Counted from the first letter of the stretch, positions 40,208-48,868 are shown. The stretch: 56,393 bases of DNA from a bacterium (GCA_030602615.1 JAUVZM010000010.1:1-56393), one strand, 5' to 3'. Made by a program: numbers and translations. The notes: a model not told the origin generated them from the sequence alone.

Positions 40208-41941
40208 ATGCAGCCTAAACATACTCTACTTGCAGCAATCCTGTTAATCATTGCCGCCCGAATCTTGGTCGCTGACTCTCCTGCCGAGGTCTACCTGCAG
40301 GTAGCCGGTCAGCAGATAACCGGCCCACCCGCCCCTTATGTAGAAAACAACTTGCTTTGGGGACCGGTGGACGCCGTGGCGCGGGCGCTGGGTGCTGGGG
40401 TCAACTGGCAGCCCGAACAGGAACGCTTGACCGCCACGGCTCCGAACGGCCAGCAGCTTCAGTGGGGAGTGGGTGACGCCCACTTCTGGCAGGATGGGCA
40501 AGAAGTGTCCTTACCCGCACAGACATCGGTTGCAGGCGGAGTGCTGGTCGCCCCCCTTCCCCCCATCATTGAAGCTCTGGGCGGCGAGCTTTCTGCCAGT
40601 AGTGACCTGACACGGTTTTACGTAACGGTGCCAATGAGCCAGCCAGTGATTCGCGGGGATGACGAAGGCTTTGCCATAGAACTGGAGACAATCGGGCTGG
40701 TCATTGGCGAGGTCAAATATCTCGACGACCCCTGCCGCGCCTACCTCAACATCCACGGAGCCAGGCCGCATTCACCGATCGGCCGGCGCTACATCGGCCA
40801 ATGTGGCGTGTGGCGGCTACGCTGGGGCCAGTTCTCCGATCGGCCGCCGATTGCCCGTTATGTCTTGGACCTCGAAGAGAAGCAGCAGGTGACGTGGCTG
40901 CCCCGCGCTGACGGCCGTGGAGGATCACTTATTGTCGGAAAGTTCGAAGGTGATGAGCCGGAGCTGCCAATCCGTTATCCCCAGCTTGAACGGATACGGA
41001 TATATCAAACTAACAACCAGGCCACGGTAGTCCAGGCGGATTTGTCTTTGCCGGCAGAGCTGGATTACAGGGTGCTGACTCAGCCCTGGCGGATACGGCT
41101 ACAGCTCAAAGATGCTCAGATGCACAGGCCGACGCTTCGTCAGCATGGCTGTGGGGAGATCGTCCGGGGCGTCGAGGCCCTGCCCGCCGATGATGGGGTG
41201 ATAATCGAAGTATACCTCGACAAGCTGATGCGCTTTGACGTTGAGAAAAGACATACCCAACAGGCCTGGCAGGTGAGGCTGTCCTTCCAGAAGGCTCGGC
41301 TTTGTGATAAACTTATAATGATAGACCCGGGTCACGGGGGCGAAAATTCTGGCGCCCGTGGTCGAACGCTGCTGGAGAAGGATGTAAATCTGGACGTGGC
41401 TATGCGCATAGCCCAGAGGCTGGCTGCACAGGATTGCACAGCTATATTGACTCGCGACAGTGACGTCTTCGTGGGGCTCTTTGACCGAGCTAAGTTCGCT
41501 CGCCAGCTAGCCGTGGACGCCTTTGTGAGTATTCACTGCAACGCTATGCCCCGGCCGGATACCAACTGGGGCACCGAGACATATTACTACACGCCTCAGA
41601 GCAATATGCTGGCGGTTATTCTCCAGCAGCAGCTCCTGGAGGCGCTGGGACGAAAAGACAACGGGGTGCGGCAAGCCCGTTTCGTGGTGATCCGCGAGAA
41701 TGAAATCCCTTCAGTTCTGCTTGAACTTATGTACTTGAATCACCAACAAGAAGAACAGCTACTAGCCAAACCGGAGGTGCGGGCCGCCGCCGCCGAGGCG
41801 GTAGTTCGCGGACTGCGCCAGTATTTCGAGGGCCGGCCAGATGTGCCAACTAGTCAGACAACGGTCAATGAAGAGAATGGAAGCAACGAAGCCCCACAAG
41901 GGCACCTCGCGCCGACTGACGGCAATCCAGAGGGAGGCTGA
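40208..41941 (+). CDS. N-acetylmuramoyl-L-alanine amidase with stalk and AMIN-like domains
   Basis: A 577-residue secreted cell-wall hydrolase that cleaves the bond between muramic acid and L-alanine. Start chosen at ATG 40208, directly before a signal peptide (LLAAILLIIAARILVA). Residues ~20-150 resemble copper-amine-oxidase stalk repeats, the middle ~160-370 AMIN-like beta-strands, and the C-terminal ~200 the Amidase_3 zinc domain: IMIDPGHGGENSGARG, LLEKDVNLDVAMRIA, FVSIHCNAMP and SVLLELMYLNH hold the zinc ligands and catalytic Glu. A Glu/Asn-rich tail follows. rph begins seven bases downstream, suggesting one transcript. Confidence 0.9.
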   Translation: MQPKHTLLAAILLIIAARILVADSPAEVYLQVAGQQITGPPAPYVENNLLWGPVDAVARALGAGVNWQPEQERLTATAPNGQQLQWGVGDAHFWQDGQEVSLPAQTSVAGGVLVAPLPPIIEALGGELSASSDLTRFYVTVPMSQPVIRGDDEGFAIELETIGLVIGEVKYLDDPCRAYLNIHGARPHSPIGRRYIGQCGVWRLRWGQFSDRPPIARYVLDLEEKQQVTWLPRADGRGGSLIVGKFEGDEPELPIRYPQLERIRIYQTNNQATVVQADLSLPAELDYRVLTQPWRIRLQLKDAQMHRPTLRQHGCGEIVRGVEALPADDGVIIEVYLDKLMRFDVEKRHTQQAWQVRLSFQKARLCDKLIMIDPGHGGENSGARGRTLLEKDVNLDVAMRIAQRLAAQDCTAILTRDSDVFVGLFDRAKFARQLAVDAFVSIHCNAMPRPDTNWGTETYYYTPQSNMLAVILQQQLLEALGRKDNGVRQARFVVIRENEIPSVLLELMYLNHQQEEQLLAKPEVRAAAAEAVVRGLRQYFEGRPDVPTSQTTVNEENGSNEAPQGHLAPTDGNPEGG

Positions 41942-41947
41942 CCAGCT

Positions 41948-42676
41948 TTGCTGCGCATTGACGGACGGGACAACAAGGACCTGCGTGACCTGACTATTAC
42001 GCGAGATATGAACAAGTATGCCGAGGGCTCCTGCCAGATCCGGATGGGCGATACCATCGTCTACTGCACGGCAAGTGTTGAAGACCGGGTACCCCGCTGG
42101 TTGGTTGACAGCCAGCAGGGCTGGGTGACGGCTGATTACGGAATGCTGCCCCGCGCAACCAAGGATCGCTCTCCGCGGGAGTCCAAACGTGGCTACCGCA
42201 CCGGCCGCACTCAGGAGATTGAACGGCTCATCGGACGGTCGCTACGCGCGGTGGTGAATCTGAATGCCCTGGGCGAGCGCACCATCCAGCTTGACTGCGA
42301 CGTCCTCCAGGCGGACGGGGGCACCCGCACAGCAGCAATCACCGCTGCTTACGTCGCTCTGGCTCAAGCCTGCAGCTACTTGCGCGAGAGAAATCAGATG
42401 AAAAGCTGGCCGCTGCGTGACCAGGTAGCGGCAGTTTCAGTGGGCTTGGTCTCCGGAGAACTGCTGCTCGACCTGTGCTATGAGGAGGACAGCCGCGCCG
42501 CGGTGGATATGAATCTAGTGATGACCGCCGCCAGCAATGTCGTCGAGCTGCAGGCCACCGCCGAGGGCGCTCCGTTTACTGTCAAGCAGATGAACGAGAT
42601 GATCGCCCTGGGCCGCACCGGGCTCGCAGCGATATTTGCCAAGCAGCAAGAAGTGCTCGCCGATCTGCCCACGTAA
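41948..42676 (+). CDS. rph: Ribonuclease PH
   Basis: A 242-residue phosphorolytic 3'-5' exoribonuclease that trims tRNA 3' ends. Motifs: RIDGRDNKDLRDLTITRDM, EGSCQIRMGDTIVYCTASVE, MLPRATKDRSPRESKRG and TIQLDCDVLQADGGTRTAAI, the last holding the phosphate site. The start is a TTG ten bases after GGGAGG. rph and rdgB are commonly adjacent; here one uncharacterised gene separates them. Confidence 0.95.
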   Translation: MLRIDGRDNKDLRDLTITRDMNKYAEGSCQIRMGDTIVYCTASVEDRVPRWLVDSQQGWVTADYGMLPRATKDRSPRESKRGYRTGRTQEIERLIGRSLRAVVNLNALGERTIQLDCDVLQADGGTRTAAITAAYVALAQACSYLRERNQMKSWPLRDQVAAVSVGLVSGELLLDLCYEEDSRAAVDMNLVMTAASNVVELQATAEGAPFTVKQMNEMIALGRTGLAAIFAKQQEVLADLPT

Positions 42677-42706
42677 GGGCAGGGACAGATCGCAGGAGGT
42701 TTGACG

Positions 42707-43954
42707 ATGGAGCGGAGGATTCTGTGGATTGCAATTGTGGTGATGGTCGCCTTACCAGCAGGCATGATAATATGGGTCACTTCGGCCCCTCAGCAAGCGC
42801 CACTGGCGCAACGGGTCGAGGAAGAATCGCCTCCCAAACCAGTACCGTGGCGAATGCCGGCAAGACCTCTTGACTACTATACGGCAGGCGTGGAAGGCGA
42901 ACCGCAACTTATTATTACCGCGGGGTTGAAAAAAGTGGCTGAGGCCAGGCCTAGCTCAGGGCAGTGGTACGAAGGATGGAATCTCGTTGCGAAAGGCGCG
43001 GGGCTTTTGCTGTCTCCCTCACGTAACTGGCAGGCACCTAGACATACACTGGAAGGCGCCCTACCGACACTGATGAATATCTGCCTGGAGAAGGCAGACT
43101 TGGCGCAGAGACAAGTCGCGTTTGTGAAGGTGGCTGCAGATAATTGGGGGCCTTGCGATGCAGTAGCGTTAACTGTCCGTACCTCCTTGAACCCGCCCGA
43201 CGGGGCCGTGACCGGGGCGTACCATGTGCAGATGCTATTCGTCCGCAGACACAACCGCATCATCTCGGCAGCCTGGCCCGGGTATATTGGCCTGCCAGTC
43301 GGCCAGAACCCCCATGACTACGCAGGTATCAGCATAGGTGCTTGGCGAAAGCGGCAGGACCTTTGGATTGCTGCCACCGGATCCTTATCCGGCGGCGGCA
43401 CAGGTTATTGGCCCACAGCGGTCGTCGTGCGCCAATACGGAGAGCGCTGGGAGATCCATCAGCTAATTGCCGCGCCCAAGCGGGAAGGATATGCCCTACT
43501 TCGTGATGTCAATCACGATTGCCTTCCCGAGATTGTCGTGCGCGACTACGACTGGCACGGCCCCAGGGACGGCATTGCCGAGGCCCACGTCGGTCCTCAT
43601 GTCTGGGAGGAGACCGTCTATAAGTTCGATGGACGCCGCTTCAGGAAGGTCTGGCATGCCGAAGTGCCCACCGCCTATGCTTGCTTGTTTCATTTTGTTG
43701 ATAACGTCCAGAAAGGTAATCTGGACCGAGCTGAAGAGTACGCGACTTCCAGAGCGATAGTGCAAAGTGCAGTGGAGGCCGGCATCCCCAGCCCTCGTTA
43801 CTGGTCGGCTGTCGAATTTCCCACAGCACAGATAACAGCACAACCAGCCTGCTTCACACTCAAGCGCAAACATCGCCTGATTCACGGTGAGTTACTCAAG
43901 AGCGAGGATGGCAGATGGCGGGTAAGCGCGGTCAAGGCTGCGGATCCCGAGTAG
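42707..43954 (+). CDS. Membrane-anchored protein of unknown function
   Basis: A 415-residue protein starting at the ATG at 42707, seven bases after AGGAGG. One hydrophobic segment (about residues 6-27) anchors or secretes it. The remaining part has no enzyme motif that I recognise; a stretch YALLRDVNHDCLPEIVVRDYD resembles an FG-GAP/VCBS-type repeat (DxNxDxxxD-like calcium loop), and the C-terminal ~60 residues resemble a small beta domain. It is inserted between rph and rdgB. A role at the cell surface is likely; more cannot be said. Confidence 0.6.
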   Translation: MERRILWIAIVVMVALPAGMIIWVTSAPQQAPLAQRVEEESPPKPVPWRMPARPLDYYTAGVEGEPQLIITAGLKKVAEARPSSGQWYEGWNLVAKGAGLLLSPSRNWQAPRHTLEGALPTLMNICLEKADLAQRQVAFVKVAADNWGPCDAVALTVRTSLNPPDGAVTGAYHVQMLFVRRHNRIISAAWPGYIGLPVGQNPHDYAGISIGAWRKRQDLWIAATGSLSGGGTGYWPTAVVVRQYGERWEIHQLIAAPKREGYALLRDVNHDCLPEIVVRDYDWHGPRDGIAEAHVGPHVWEETVYKFDGRRFRKVWHAEVPTAYACLFHFVDNVQKGNLDRAEEYATSRAIVQSAVEAGIPSPRYWSAVEFPTAQITAQPACFTLKRKHRLIHGELLKSEDGRWRVSAVKAADPE

Positions 43955-44000
43955 TTGGGGCGTATTGACCACACAATCGAGGAGACAGGAGCCGGATAAG

Positions 44001-44627
44001 ATGGCCTGCACCTCGCCAGGAATATTACTGGTCGCCTCCCAGAATCCCGGTAAGGTTGCCGAAATCCGAGGACTGCTGGCAGCAGTGCCGCTGCAAGTAA
44101 TCTCGCTCGCCGACCTGCCCCGTCCTCCCCAGCTCACTGAGCCATATGATACCTTCGCCGGCAACGCCCAGCACAAAGCTGCCACTGCTGCCCGCGCCAG
44201 CGGCTATCTCGCGGTCGCCGACGACAGCGGCCTGGTGGTGCCGGCCCTGGACGGAGCACCGGGCATCCGCTCCAGCCGAGTTGCTGACAGCGACCCCGAG
44301 CGCATCAGATGGCTGCTGGAGGAGATGAGAGACCTGACCGGCGAGCAGTGTGCCGCCTATTTTGTGTGTGTGATCGCTCTGGCCAATCTCCACGGTGAGA
44401 TGCTGGGGACCTGGCAGGGGCGTGTAGATGGGCTCATAATCCCACAGCCCCAGGGCGAAGGCGGCTTTGGGTATGATCCGATCTTTCTGTATCCGCCGAC
44501 CCAGCAAACCTTCGCCCAGATGACTGCTCAGGAGAAGAATGATGTCAGCCATCGCGGCCAGGCGCTGCGCGCCTTCGCCCGGGACCTGCCAGCTATCCTC
44601 AAGGATATCGCCCCAGATAACGAATAG
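44001..44627 (+). CDS. rdgB: XTP/dITP diphosphatase
   Basis: A 208-residue house-cleaning pyrophosphatase that removes non-canonical purine nucleotides. Motifs: LLVASQNPGKVAEIRGLL, TFAGNAQHKA, VADDSGLVVPALDGAPGIRS, GFGYDPIF and VSHRGQALRAF. I chose the ATG at 44001 with AGGAG nine bases upstream; a TTG at 43965 in frame has no ribosome site. The gene lies in the same direction as rph, separated by one gene. Confidence 0.94.
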   Translation: MACTSPGILLVASQNPGKVAEIRGLLAAVPLQVISLADLPRPPQLTEPYDTFAGNAQHKAATAARASGYLAVADDSGLVVPALDGAPGIRSSRVADSDPERIRWLLEEMRDLTGEQCAAYFVCVIALANLHGEMLGTWQGRVDGLIIPQPQGEGGFGYDPIFLYPPTQQTFAQMTAQEKNDVSHRGQALRAFARDLPAILKDIAPDNE

Positions 44628-44657
44628 GCTCTGCGCCCGACCCTCGCCAGCCTCCTT

Positions 44658-44687
44658 TTTGCAGCCCCGGCCAAACTGTTGTACAAT
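44658..44687 (+). promoter_or_regulatory. Probable promoter of tldD
   Basis: TTTGCA at 44658-44663, 18 bases, TACAAT at 44682-44687, in the 158-base gap after rdgB. Predicted start near 44694, leader about 92 bases. Confidence 0.45.
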
Positions 44688-44785
44688 AGGCTCGCAACTT
44701 CGCCTCTAGCGGGTAAGTCAAATAAGGCAGAAGTGGCAGAATCGGGCATCTCACGATCATTAAGGCAGCGACGAGGACTCAGTCA

Positions 44786-46183
44786 ATGAGAGAGCTTATT
44801 GAGAGGACAGTTAAACAGGCAAAACGCAAAGGAGCCGAGTTTGCTGATCTGCGGATAGCCGAAGGCAACCAGACCGCTGTTAAGGTGGAGGACGGACGGG
44901 CCGACAAAATCTCCCATTCTCTGATCAATGGTGCAGGCTTGCGCGTGCTGGTAGACGGGGCCTGGGGCTTCGCGTCAACCAGCAAAATTAGTACCGAAGC
45001 CTTGAAGCAGTGCATGGACGACGCTGTCGCTATGGCGCGCGCTGCCAGCAGCAGCGTAACCGAACGCGGTGTGGTCGCCGAAGTTGAGCCGACCGATGCC
45101 AAAGTCAGCACCACCTATCAAATAAACCCGGCTGACGTCCCCCTGGATGACCGAGTCACCACAGCTTTCGAATTCGAGAAGGTCGCCCGCGAGCAGGACC
45201 CAGAGCGAATAGTCAATACTGTCGCCTCCTACGCTGACAGCGCCGCGCAGATGTATATGGGCAATACTTTCGGCAGCTACATAGAATACGAGTCGGTACG
45301 AAGCCGCATTGGCGTGGTCGTCACAACTCAGGAAGACAATGTCCTTCAACAGGCTGCTGACTACAAGGCTAATGCTGCAGGTTATGAGCTTATCCAACAG
45401 ACCGATCCCGATGAATTCGCTGGTGGCATCGCCCGCCGAGCACTTAAGCTGCTGAGCGCGGCGCCACCTCCAGCCGGCAAATTCGAGGTCATCGTAGGGC
45501 CGAAGATCTGCGGACTGCTGGTTCACGAGGCCTTCGGGCACAACTGCGAGGCCGACGCCGTCTGGGCAGGCAACTCCATTGTCGCAGGCAAAGTTGGCGA
45601 GCAGGTTGCCGCACCCATAATCACCATCGTTGACGACCCAACACTGGCCGGGGCCAACGGTTCCTACCAGTACGATCACGAAGGCGTACCGGCCCAGCGC
45701 CACGTGCTGGTCGAAGAGGGAGTCCTGCAGGGGTTCCTGCACAACCTGGAGACCGCCGCCCGCTTCAGTGTCAAGCCCAACGGCTCAGGGCGGGCCGGCG
45801 GCTACCAGTTCTCGCCGCTAGTGCGGATGAGCAATACCTTCATTGAGCCGGGCGAGGCCAACCTGGACGAGATAATCGCCGACATAGACCACGGACTGTA
45901 TCTGAAGGGTGGCCAGTGGGGGTATGTCTTCACCGCCCGCGGCCAGTTTACTTGCAACGTCGAAGAAGCCTATGCCATCGAAAATGGCCAGCTCGGCCAG
46001 CACTATCGCAATGTCAACATCTCCGGGATGACTCTGGAGACTCTGCAGGCAGTGACCGCCGTCGGTAAGCAGATGGAGCTGCGCACCGGCGGGACATGCG
46101 GCAAAAGTGGCCAGGGCGTACCAGTAGACACGGGTGGCCCCCACCTGCGTATAGCCGAGCTGGTAGTGGGCGGCCAGCAGTAG
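44786..46183 (+). CDS. tldD: TldD-family metalloprotease
   Basis: A 465-residue zinc protease of the TldD/PmbA group. The zinc site is LLVHEAFGHNCEAD, with HEAxGH starting at about His247. N-terminal phrases GRADKISHSLINGAGLRVLV and the C-terminal GRAGGYQFSPLVRMSN and GGTCGKSGQGVPVDTGGP are family features. TldD and PmbA act as a heterodimer in E. coli on unfolded peptides and in maturation of some ribosomally made peptides; no PmbA partner occurs in this window. Three further genes follow with overlaps or short gaps, ending with a PqqD-like gene. Confidence 0.92.
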   Translation: MRELIERTVKQAKRKGAEFADLRIAEGNQTAVKVEDGRADKISHSLINGAGLRVLVDGAWGFASTSKISTEALKQCMDDAVAMARAASSSVTERGVVAEVEPTDAKVSTTYQINPADVPLDDRVTTAFEFEKVAREQDPERIVNTVASYADSAAQMYMGNTFGSYIEYESVRSRIGVVVTTQEDNVLQQAADYKANAAGYELIQQTDPDEFAGGIARRALKLLSAAPPPAGKFEVIVGPKICGLLVHEAFGHNCEADAVWAGNSIVAGKVGEQVAAPIITIVDDPTLAGANGSYQYDHEGVPAQRHVLVEEGVLQGFLHNLETAARFSVKPNGSGRAGGYQFSPLVRMSNTFIEPGEANLDEIIADIDHGLYLKGGQWGYVFTARGQFTCNVEEAYAIENGQLGQHYRNVNISGMTLETLQAVTAVGKQMELRTGGTCGKSGQGVPVDTGGPHLRIAELVVGGQQ

Positions 46184-46199
46184 ATCAGAGGCTGAGGCA

Positions 46200-46613
46200 A
46201 TGACCAATATGGCTGAATGGATAGCAATGGGCGTGGTAGTAGTAGCTGTCACTGGCTTTCTCAGCTACCTTGTTTGGCTGAAGGCGCTCGCGCTGGGGCA
46301 TCCGAAGCGCGATATCTGGCGAGGCCTGATTATGGTCTGGCTGTGCCTGGCGGCCACAATTGTGGTTCTGGCCGGGGCACGGGCGCTGCTGGGCGGGCCA
46401 ATTGTCAGTTATTCAGCAGGCGCCGGTGGGCTACACCTAAGCTGGGGCAGACCCGGCGGCATCTATACCACGCTAGCGGCTGTCTTCCTGGTCGGTATCT
46501 TGCTGTTTGTGGTTCTGCGCAACGTGCGACGGCTCCAGGAGCCACCCGAACCTGACTCGGATGAGCGCGGCCCCACTATCCAAGATTCGCAACAACACAC
46601 CCCACAACTATGA
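46200..46613 (+). CDS. Small polytopic membrane protein, function unknown
   Basis: A 137-residue protein with three hydrophobic segments (about residues 6-28, 41-62 and 88-109) and a charged C-terminus. I recognise no family. It follows tldD after 16 bases and its TGA overlaps the ATG of the phosphoesterase gene (ATGA), which shows co-translation. Its gene neighbourhood is the only hint of role. Confidence 0.62.
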   Translation: MTNMAEWIAMGVVVVAVTGFLSYLVWLKALALGHPKRDIWRGLIMVWLCLAATIVVLAGARALLGGPIVSYSAGAGGLHLSWGRPGGIYTTLAAVFLVGILLFVVLRNVRRLQEPPEPDSDERGPTIQDSQQHTPQL

Positions 46614-47536
46614 TCACCACTGCAATCATCCTCTGGATACTGGTGGCGAGCGCGGCCGCTTTTTGGGTGTACGCTTCACTGATTGAGCCCCAACGGCTGT
46701 GTGTCAGGCAGATTGACGTGCCGCTACCTAACCTACCGGAGGCGCTGGTCGGCCTGCGCATCGCGCACCTGTCGGACCTGCACTGCGCGTGTCATCGTCG
46801 TGATGAGTCGGTGACCAGTGGCGCTATCGCCGAAACCCTCCAGCAAGCACCTGACCTGGTAGTGATCACCGGAGACCTGTCCAACGGCTTTCGCTATGCC
46901 AACTGCACCGCGGAGCGTCTGGCCGAATTGTCCGCCCGGTATGGAGTGTATGCCGTGCTGGGCAACCATGACTGGAACTGCACTCTGACCACCTATCTGT
47001 TTGGCAGCCGGGAGCCGGACCCAACCGTGCAAGATTGGGAGCAGGCTCTGAGCCAGACTGAAATTCAGTTGCTGGAAAACAAGAGCTGCTTGCTGACGCT
47101 CAAGGGGTACACTGTCGCCATCGCGGGGGTCGGAGATCCCTCCTGCGGGCGAGACAATACTGAAGCTGCTCTCGACCAAGCTGCTCCTGCGGATCTAAAG
47201 ATAATTCTGGCTCATTCGCCAGACGCTATTGACCTGCCCGGCGCTGACTGGGCCGATCTGCTGCTGGCCGGCCACACTCACGGTGGACAGTGCCGGCTGC
47301 CCGGCCTGGGCAGCCCCTGGGCACCGGTTTGGCGGCTGCGGCGGCGCTCATCGGGGCTGATGCGATCTGGCCAGACGCTCGTCCACGTCAGCCGGGGGAT
47401 CGGCGCGGGAATGGAAGCCCGTTTCCTGTGTCCACCGGAGGTATGCATCCTCACCTTGCGCCAAGGCACTGCTGAGCAAATACCAAATGTAGAGCTGCAC
47501 GACCGCGCAAATAGCAAGCTGGGAGAATTCCAGTGA
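46610..47536 (+). CDS. Membrane-associated metallophosphoesterase (YkuE/YaeI-like)
   Basis: A 308-residue calcineurin-like phosphoesterase. An N-terminal hydrophobic segment (about residues 3-22) anchors it. Metal motifs are complete: IAHLSDLHCA (DxH), VVITGDLSNG (GD), AVLGNHDWNC (GNHD) and LLAGHTHGGQCRLPG (GHxH). Relatives hydrolyse phosphodiesters such as UDP-diacylglucosamine-like lipids or cyclic dinucleotides. It overlaps both its neighbours by four bases, so it belongs to the tldD run. Confidence 0.87.
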   Translation: MITTAIILWILVASAAAFWVYASLIEPQRLCVRQIDVPLPNLPEALVGLRIAHLSDLHCACHRRDESVTSGAIAETLQQAPDLVVITGDLSNGFRYANCTAERLAELSARYGVYAVLGNHDWNCTLTTYLFGSREPDPTVQDWEQALSQTEIQLLENKSCLLTLKGYTVAIAGVGDPSCGRDNTEAALDQAAPADLKIILAHSPDAIDLPGADWADLLLAGHTHGGQCRLPGLGSPWAPVWRLRRRSSGLMRSGQTLVHVSRGIGAGMEARFLCPPEVCILTLRQGTAEQIPNVELHDRANSKLGEFQ

Positions 47537-48090
47537 TGTATCTGATTACGCACTTGTGGAATAAGCTGCTGGTCATGCTAAGGCTACGGCAGCCCAGCCC
47601 GCAGATTACCCACCGTCAGGCTCTGGCCATTAAGCCTCTGCGCAACCCCAATTTGGAATGGAAATATAACGAAGAAGGTTACGTCGTGGCGATGCTGACC
47701 CGGAGAGGCGGGGCGACCGGCAAATTGATTAACTTCTTCATAGCGGTGCCCGAAGAGCGTCCTGTTATTCTAGACGAAGTCGGGAGCTTTGTCTGGAAGA
47801 TGTGCGACGGCCAGCATAGCGTCGAGCAGATTAGCGAGGCACTATCTGACAAATATAAGCTTACCCGTCGCGAGGTGGAGGTCTCCCTCAACGAGTATTT
47901 GCGCATGCTGGCAAAACGAGGAATGATTCTCGTAGCAGTGCCCCAGGAGATAGTTGACCAGCTCGATGAATCTACCAAGCGCGCCCTCGGCGTCACTGAG
48001 ATACAGGAAATCATCGAGCAACAGGCGACTACGGATGACAGCAGTACGGAGCCTGGCGGCGATGCGGGCGAACCCCGAAACGAAGAGTGA
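47533..48090 (+). CDS. PqqD-like protein
   Basis: A 185-residue protein with a PqqD-type winged-helix domain at about residues 70-135: ERPVILDEVGSFVWKMCDG, then VEQISEALSDKYKLTRREVE. PqqD-like domains bind leader peptides of ribosomally synthesised, modified peptides and deliver them to radical SAM enzymes, although stand-alone members of unknown role are common. The N-terminal 60 residues are extra and the C-terminus is acidic. It ends a run with tldD, a membrane protein and a phosphoesterase; no radical SAM enzyme or peptide gene is adjacent. GGGAG precedes the GTG start. Confidence 0.75.
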   Translation: MMYLITHLWNKLLVMLRLRQPSPQITHRQALAIKPLRNPNLEWKYNEEGYVVAMLTRRGGATGKLINFFIAVPEERPVILDEVGSFVWKMCDGQHSVEQISEALSDKYKLTRREVEVSLNEYLRMLAKRGMILVAVPQEIVDQLDESTKRALGVTEIQEIIEQQATTDDSSTEPGGDAGEPRNEE

Positions 48091-48166
48091 GCCTCCCCGG
48101 CAGTTGGCCTGCACTGGTCAGTCGGTGGCCCGCAACATCCTCGGAATAATCTGTGGTGACTGGCCG

Positions 48167-48436
48167 CTACTCGGCCTGAAGCTCAGCAACTTGCTGGGCC
48201 AGCAGCGATTTCTTGCGATCGCCGCGCCGGGCATGAAAGACACCGGCCTGGCTGGCCTTGTCAATGGCCTTGTAGGCGCGATTCATTGCCTGTTGAATCT
48301 CTTCTTCATCGCCGCTGCGCGCTGCCTCCAGGGCAGCTCGAGTGGACTTAGCGACCTGCTCTTTCAGTCGGCGGTTGCGGCGGGTGCGCTTCTCAGTTTG
48401 ACGTATATGTTTGCGTCGCGATTTTATCTGCGGCAT
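48167..48436 (-). CDS. rpsT: 30S ribosomal protein S20
   Basis: An 89-residue basic helical protein of the small ribosomal subunit that binds 16S rRNA. The sequence KSRRKHIRQTEKRTRRNRRL and the C-terminal ASQAGVFHARRGDRKKS are characteristic of S20 (alternating Lys/Arg helix and final KSRL-like end). The frame is open much further upstream, but the ATG at 48436 gives the standard length and is preceded by AAGGAAG. It has its own promoter at 48506-48535 and is convergent with the PqqD-like gene. Confidence 0.95.
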   Translation of the reverse strand: MPQIKSRRKHIRQTEKRTRRNRRLKEQVAKSTRAALEAARSGDEEEIQQAMNRAYKAIDKASQAGVFHARRGDRKKSLLAQQVAELQAE

Positions 48437-48505
48437 ATCTGGACAGCTTCCTTTCTGAAAAACAAATAGTCGCCTGGTAGCAACACAGCCAGCGGCGACA
48501 CGGCT

Positions 48506-48535
48506 ATTATAGCACAAAATTGCCCAGAAAGACAA
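48506..48535 (-). promoter_or_regulatory. Promoter of rpsT
   Basis: On the reverse strand TTGTCT (48530-48535), 18 bases, then TATAAT (48506-48511) with an extended TGC directly before it. Start expected near 48499, giving a leader of about 63 bases. Confidence 0.65.
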
Positions 48536-48629
48536 GTGCGAGACAAGCCCAGAAAGCTGTTGGCTTCCTAACTCACGAGGAAGCGCACTCACAGAACTCC
48601 GCTGACAGGCGCTTGCCAACCCCACAAAT

Positions 48630-48833
48630 GAGCAGCCGAACTCTTCTCGGGGCAAGAAAGAGTTCGGCTGCATGCTTCCGCCTACAGAGTTCAACGCGAG
48701 CAGCGACTTGTAGGCGGCTGTGGACCCGAAGGCTCAACCTGGGTGCGAACACAGAAGCAGAGGAGGCTGTGTCTCGGGCTGCATCTCCTGGTTCCTATGA
48801 ACTATGTCTAAGTCCGGGTCCAGAATGTTATAC
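48630..48833 (-). ncRNA. Candidate structured small RNA upstream of rpsT
   Basis: The 530-base gap between rpsT and the next gene holds no reading frame but, on the reverse strand downstream of a consensus promoter, several perfect helices: 48815-48822 pairs with 48721-48728 (8 bp), inside it 48767-48772 pairs with 48749-48754 (6 bp); then 48709-48717 pairs with 48678-48686 (9 bp), and finally 48658-48671 pairs with 48632-48645 (14 bp). Total length is about 200 nt, the size of 6S RNA, but I could not match 6S, SRP or RNase P motifs. rpsT has its own promoter downstream, so this looks like an independent RNA rather than only a leader. Confidence 0.4.
48632..48671 (-). terminator. Strong hairpin ending the candidate small RNA
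   Basis: A perfect 14-bp stem (48632-48645 with 48658-48671) and a 12-base loop. On the reverse strand it is followed by TCATTTGT, only partly U-rich, so it may be an inefficient intrinsic terminator or a structural hairpin. Confidence 0.4.
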
Positions 48834-48839
48834 AAACAT

Positions 48840-48868
48840 AGTATAACACAAGCTCAGTTCCATGTCAA
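48840..48868 (-). promoter_or_regulatory. Consensus sigma-70 promoter for the candidate small RNA
   Basis: On the reverse strand TTGACA (48863-48868), exactly 17 bases, then TATACT (48840-48845). Start expected near 48833. It lies about 400 bases before rpsT and 100 bases after the end of the methyltransferase gene. Confidence 0.65.

Noticed and set aside
48167-48694. A longer (175-codon) version of rpsT
   Set aside because: The extra N-terminal part covers the rpsT promoter and the hairpin region and is not ribosomal; the ATG at 48436 gives a standard S20.
48630-48833. Assignment of the structured region as SRP RNA or RNase P RNA
   Set aside because: The conserved SRP loop and the RNase P core motifs are not found on either strand; only the general label structured RNA is kept.
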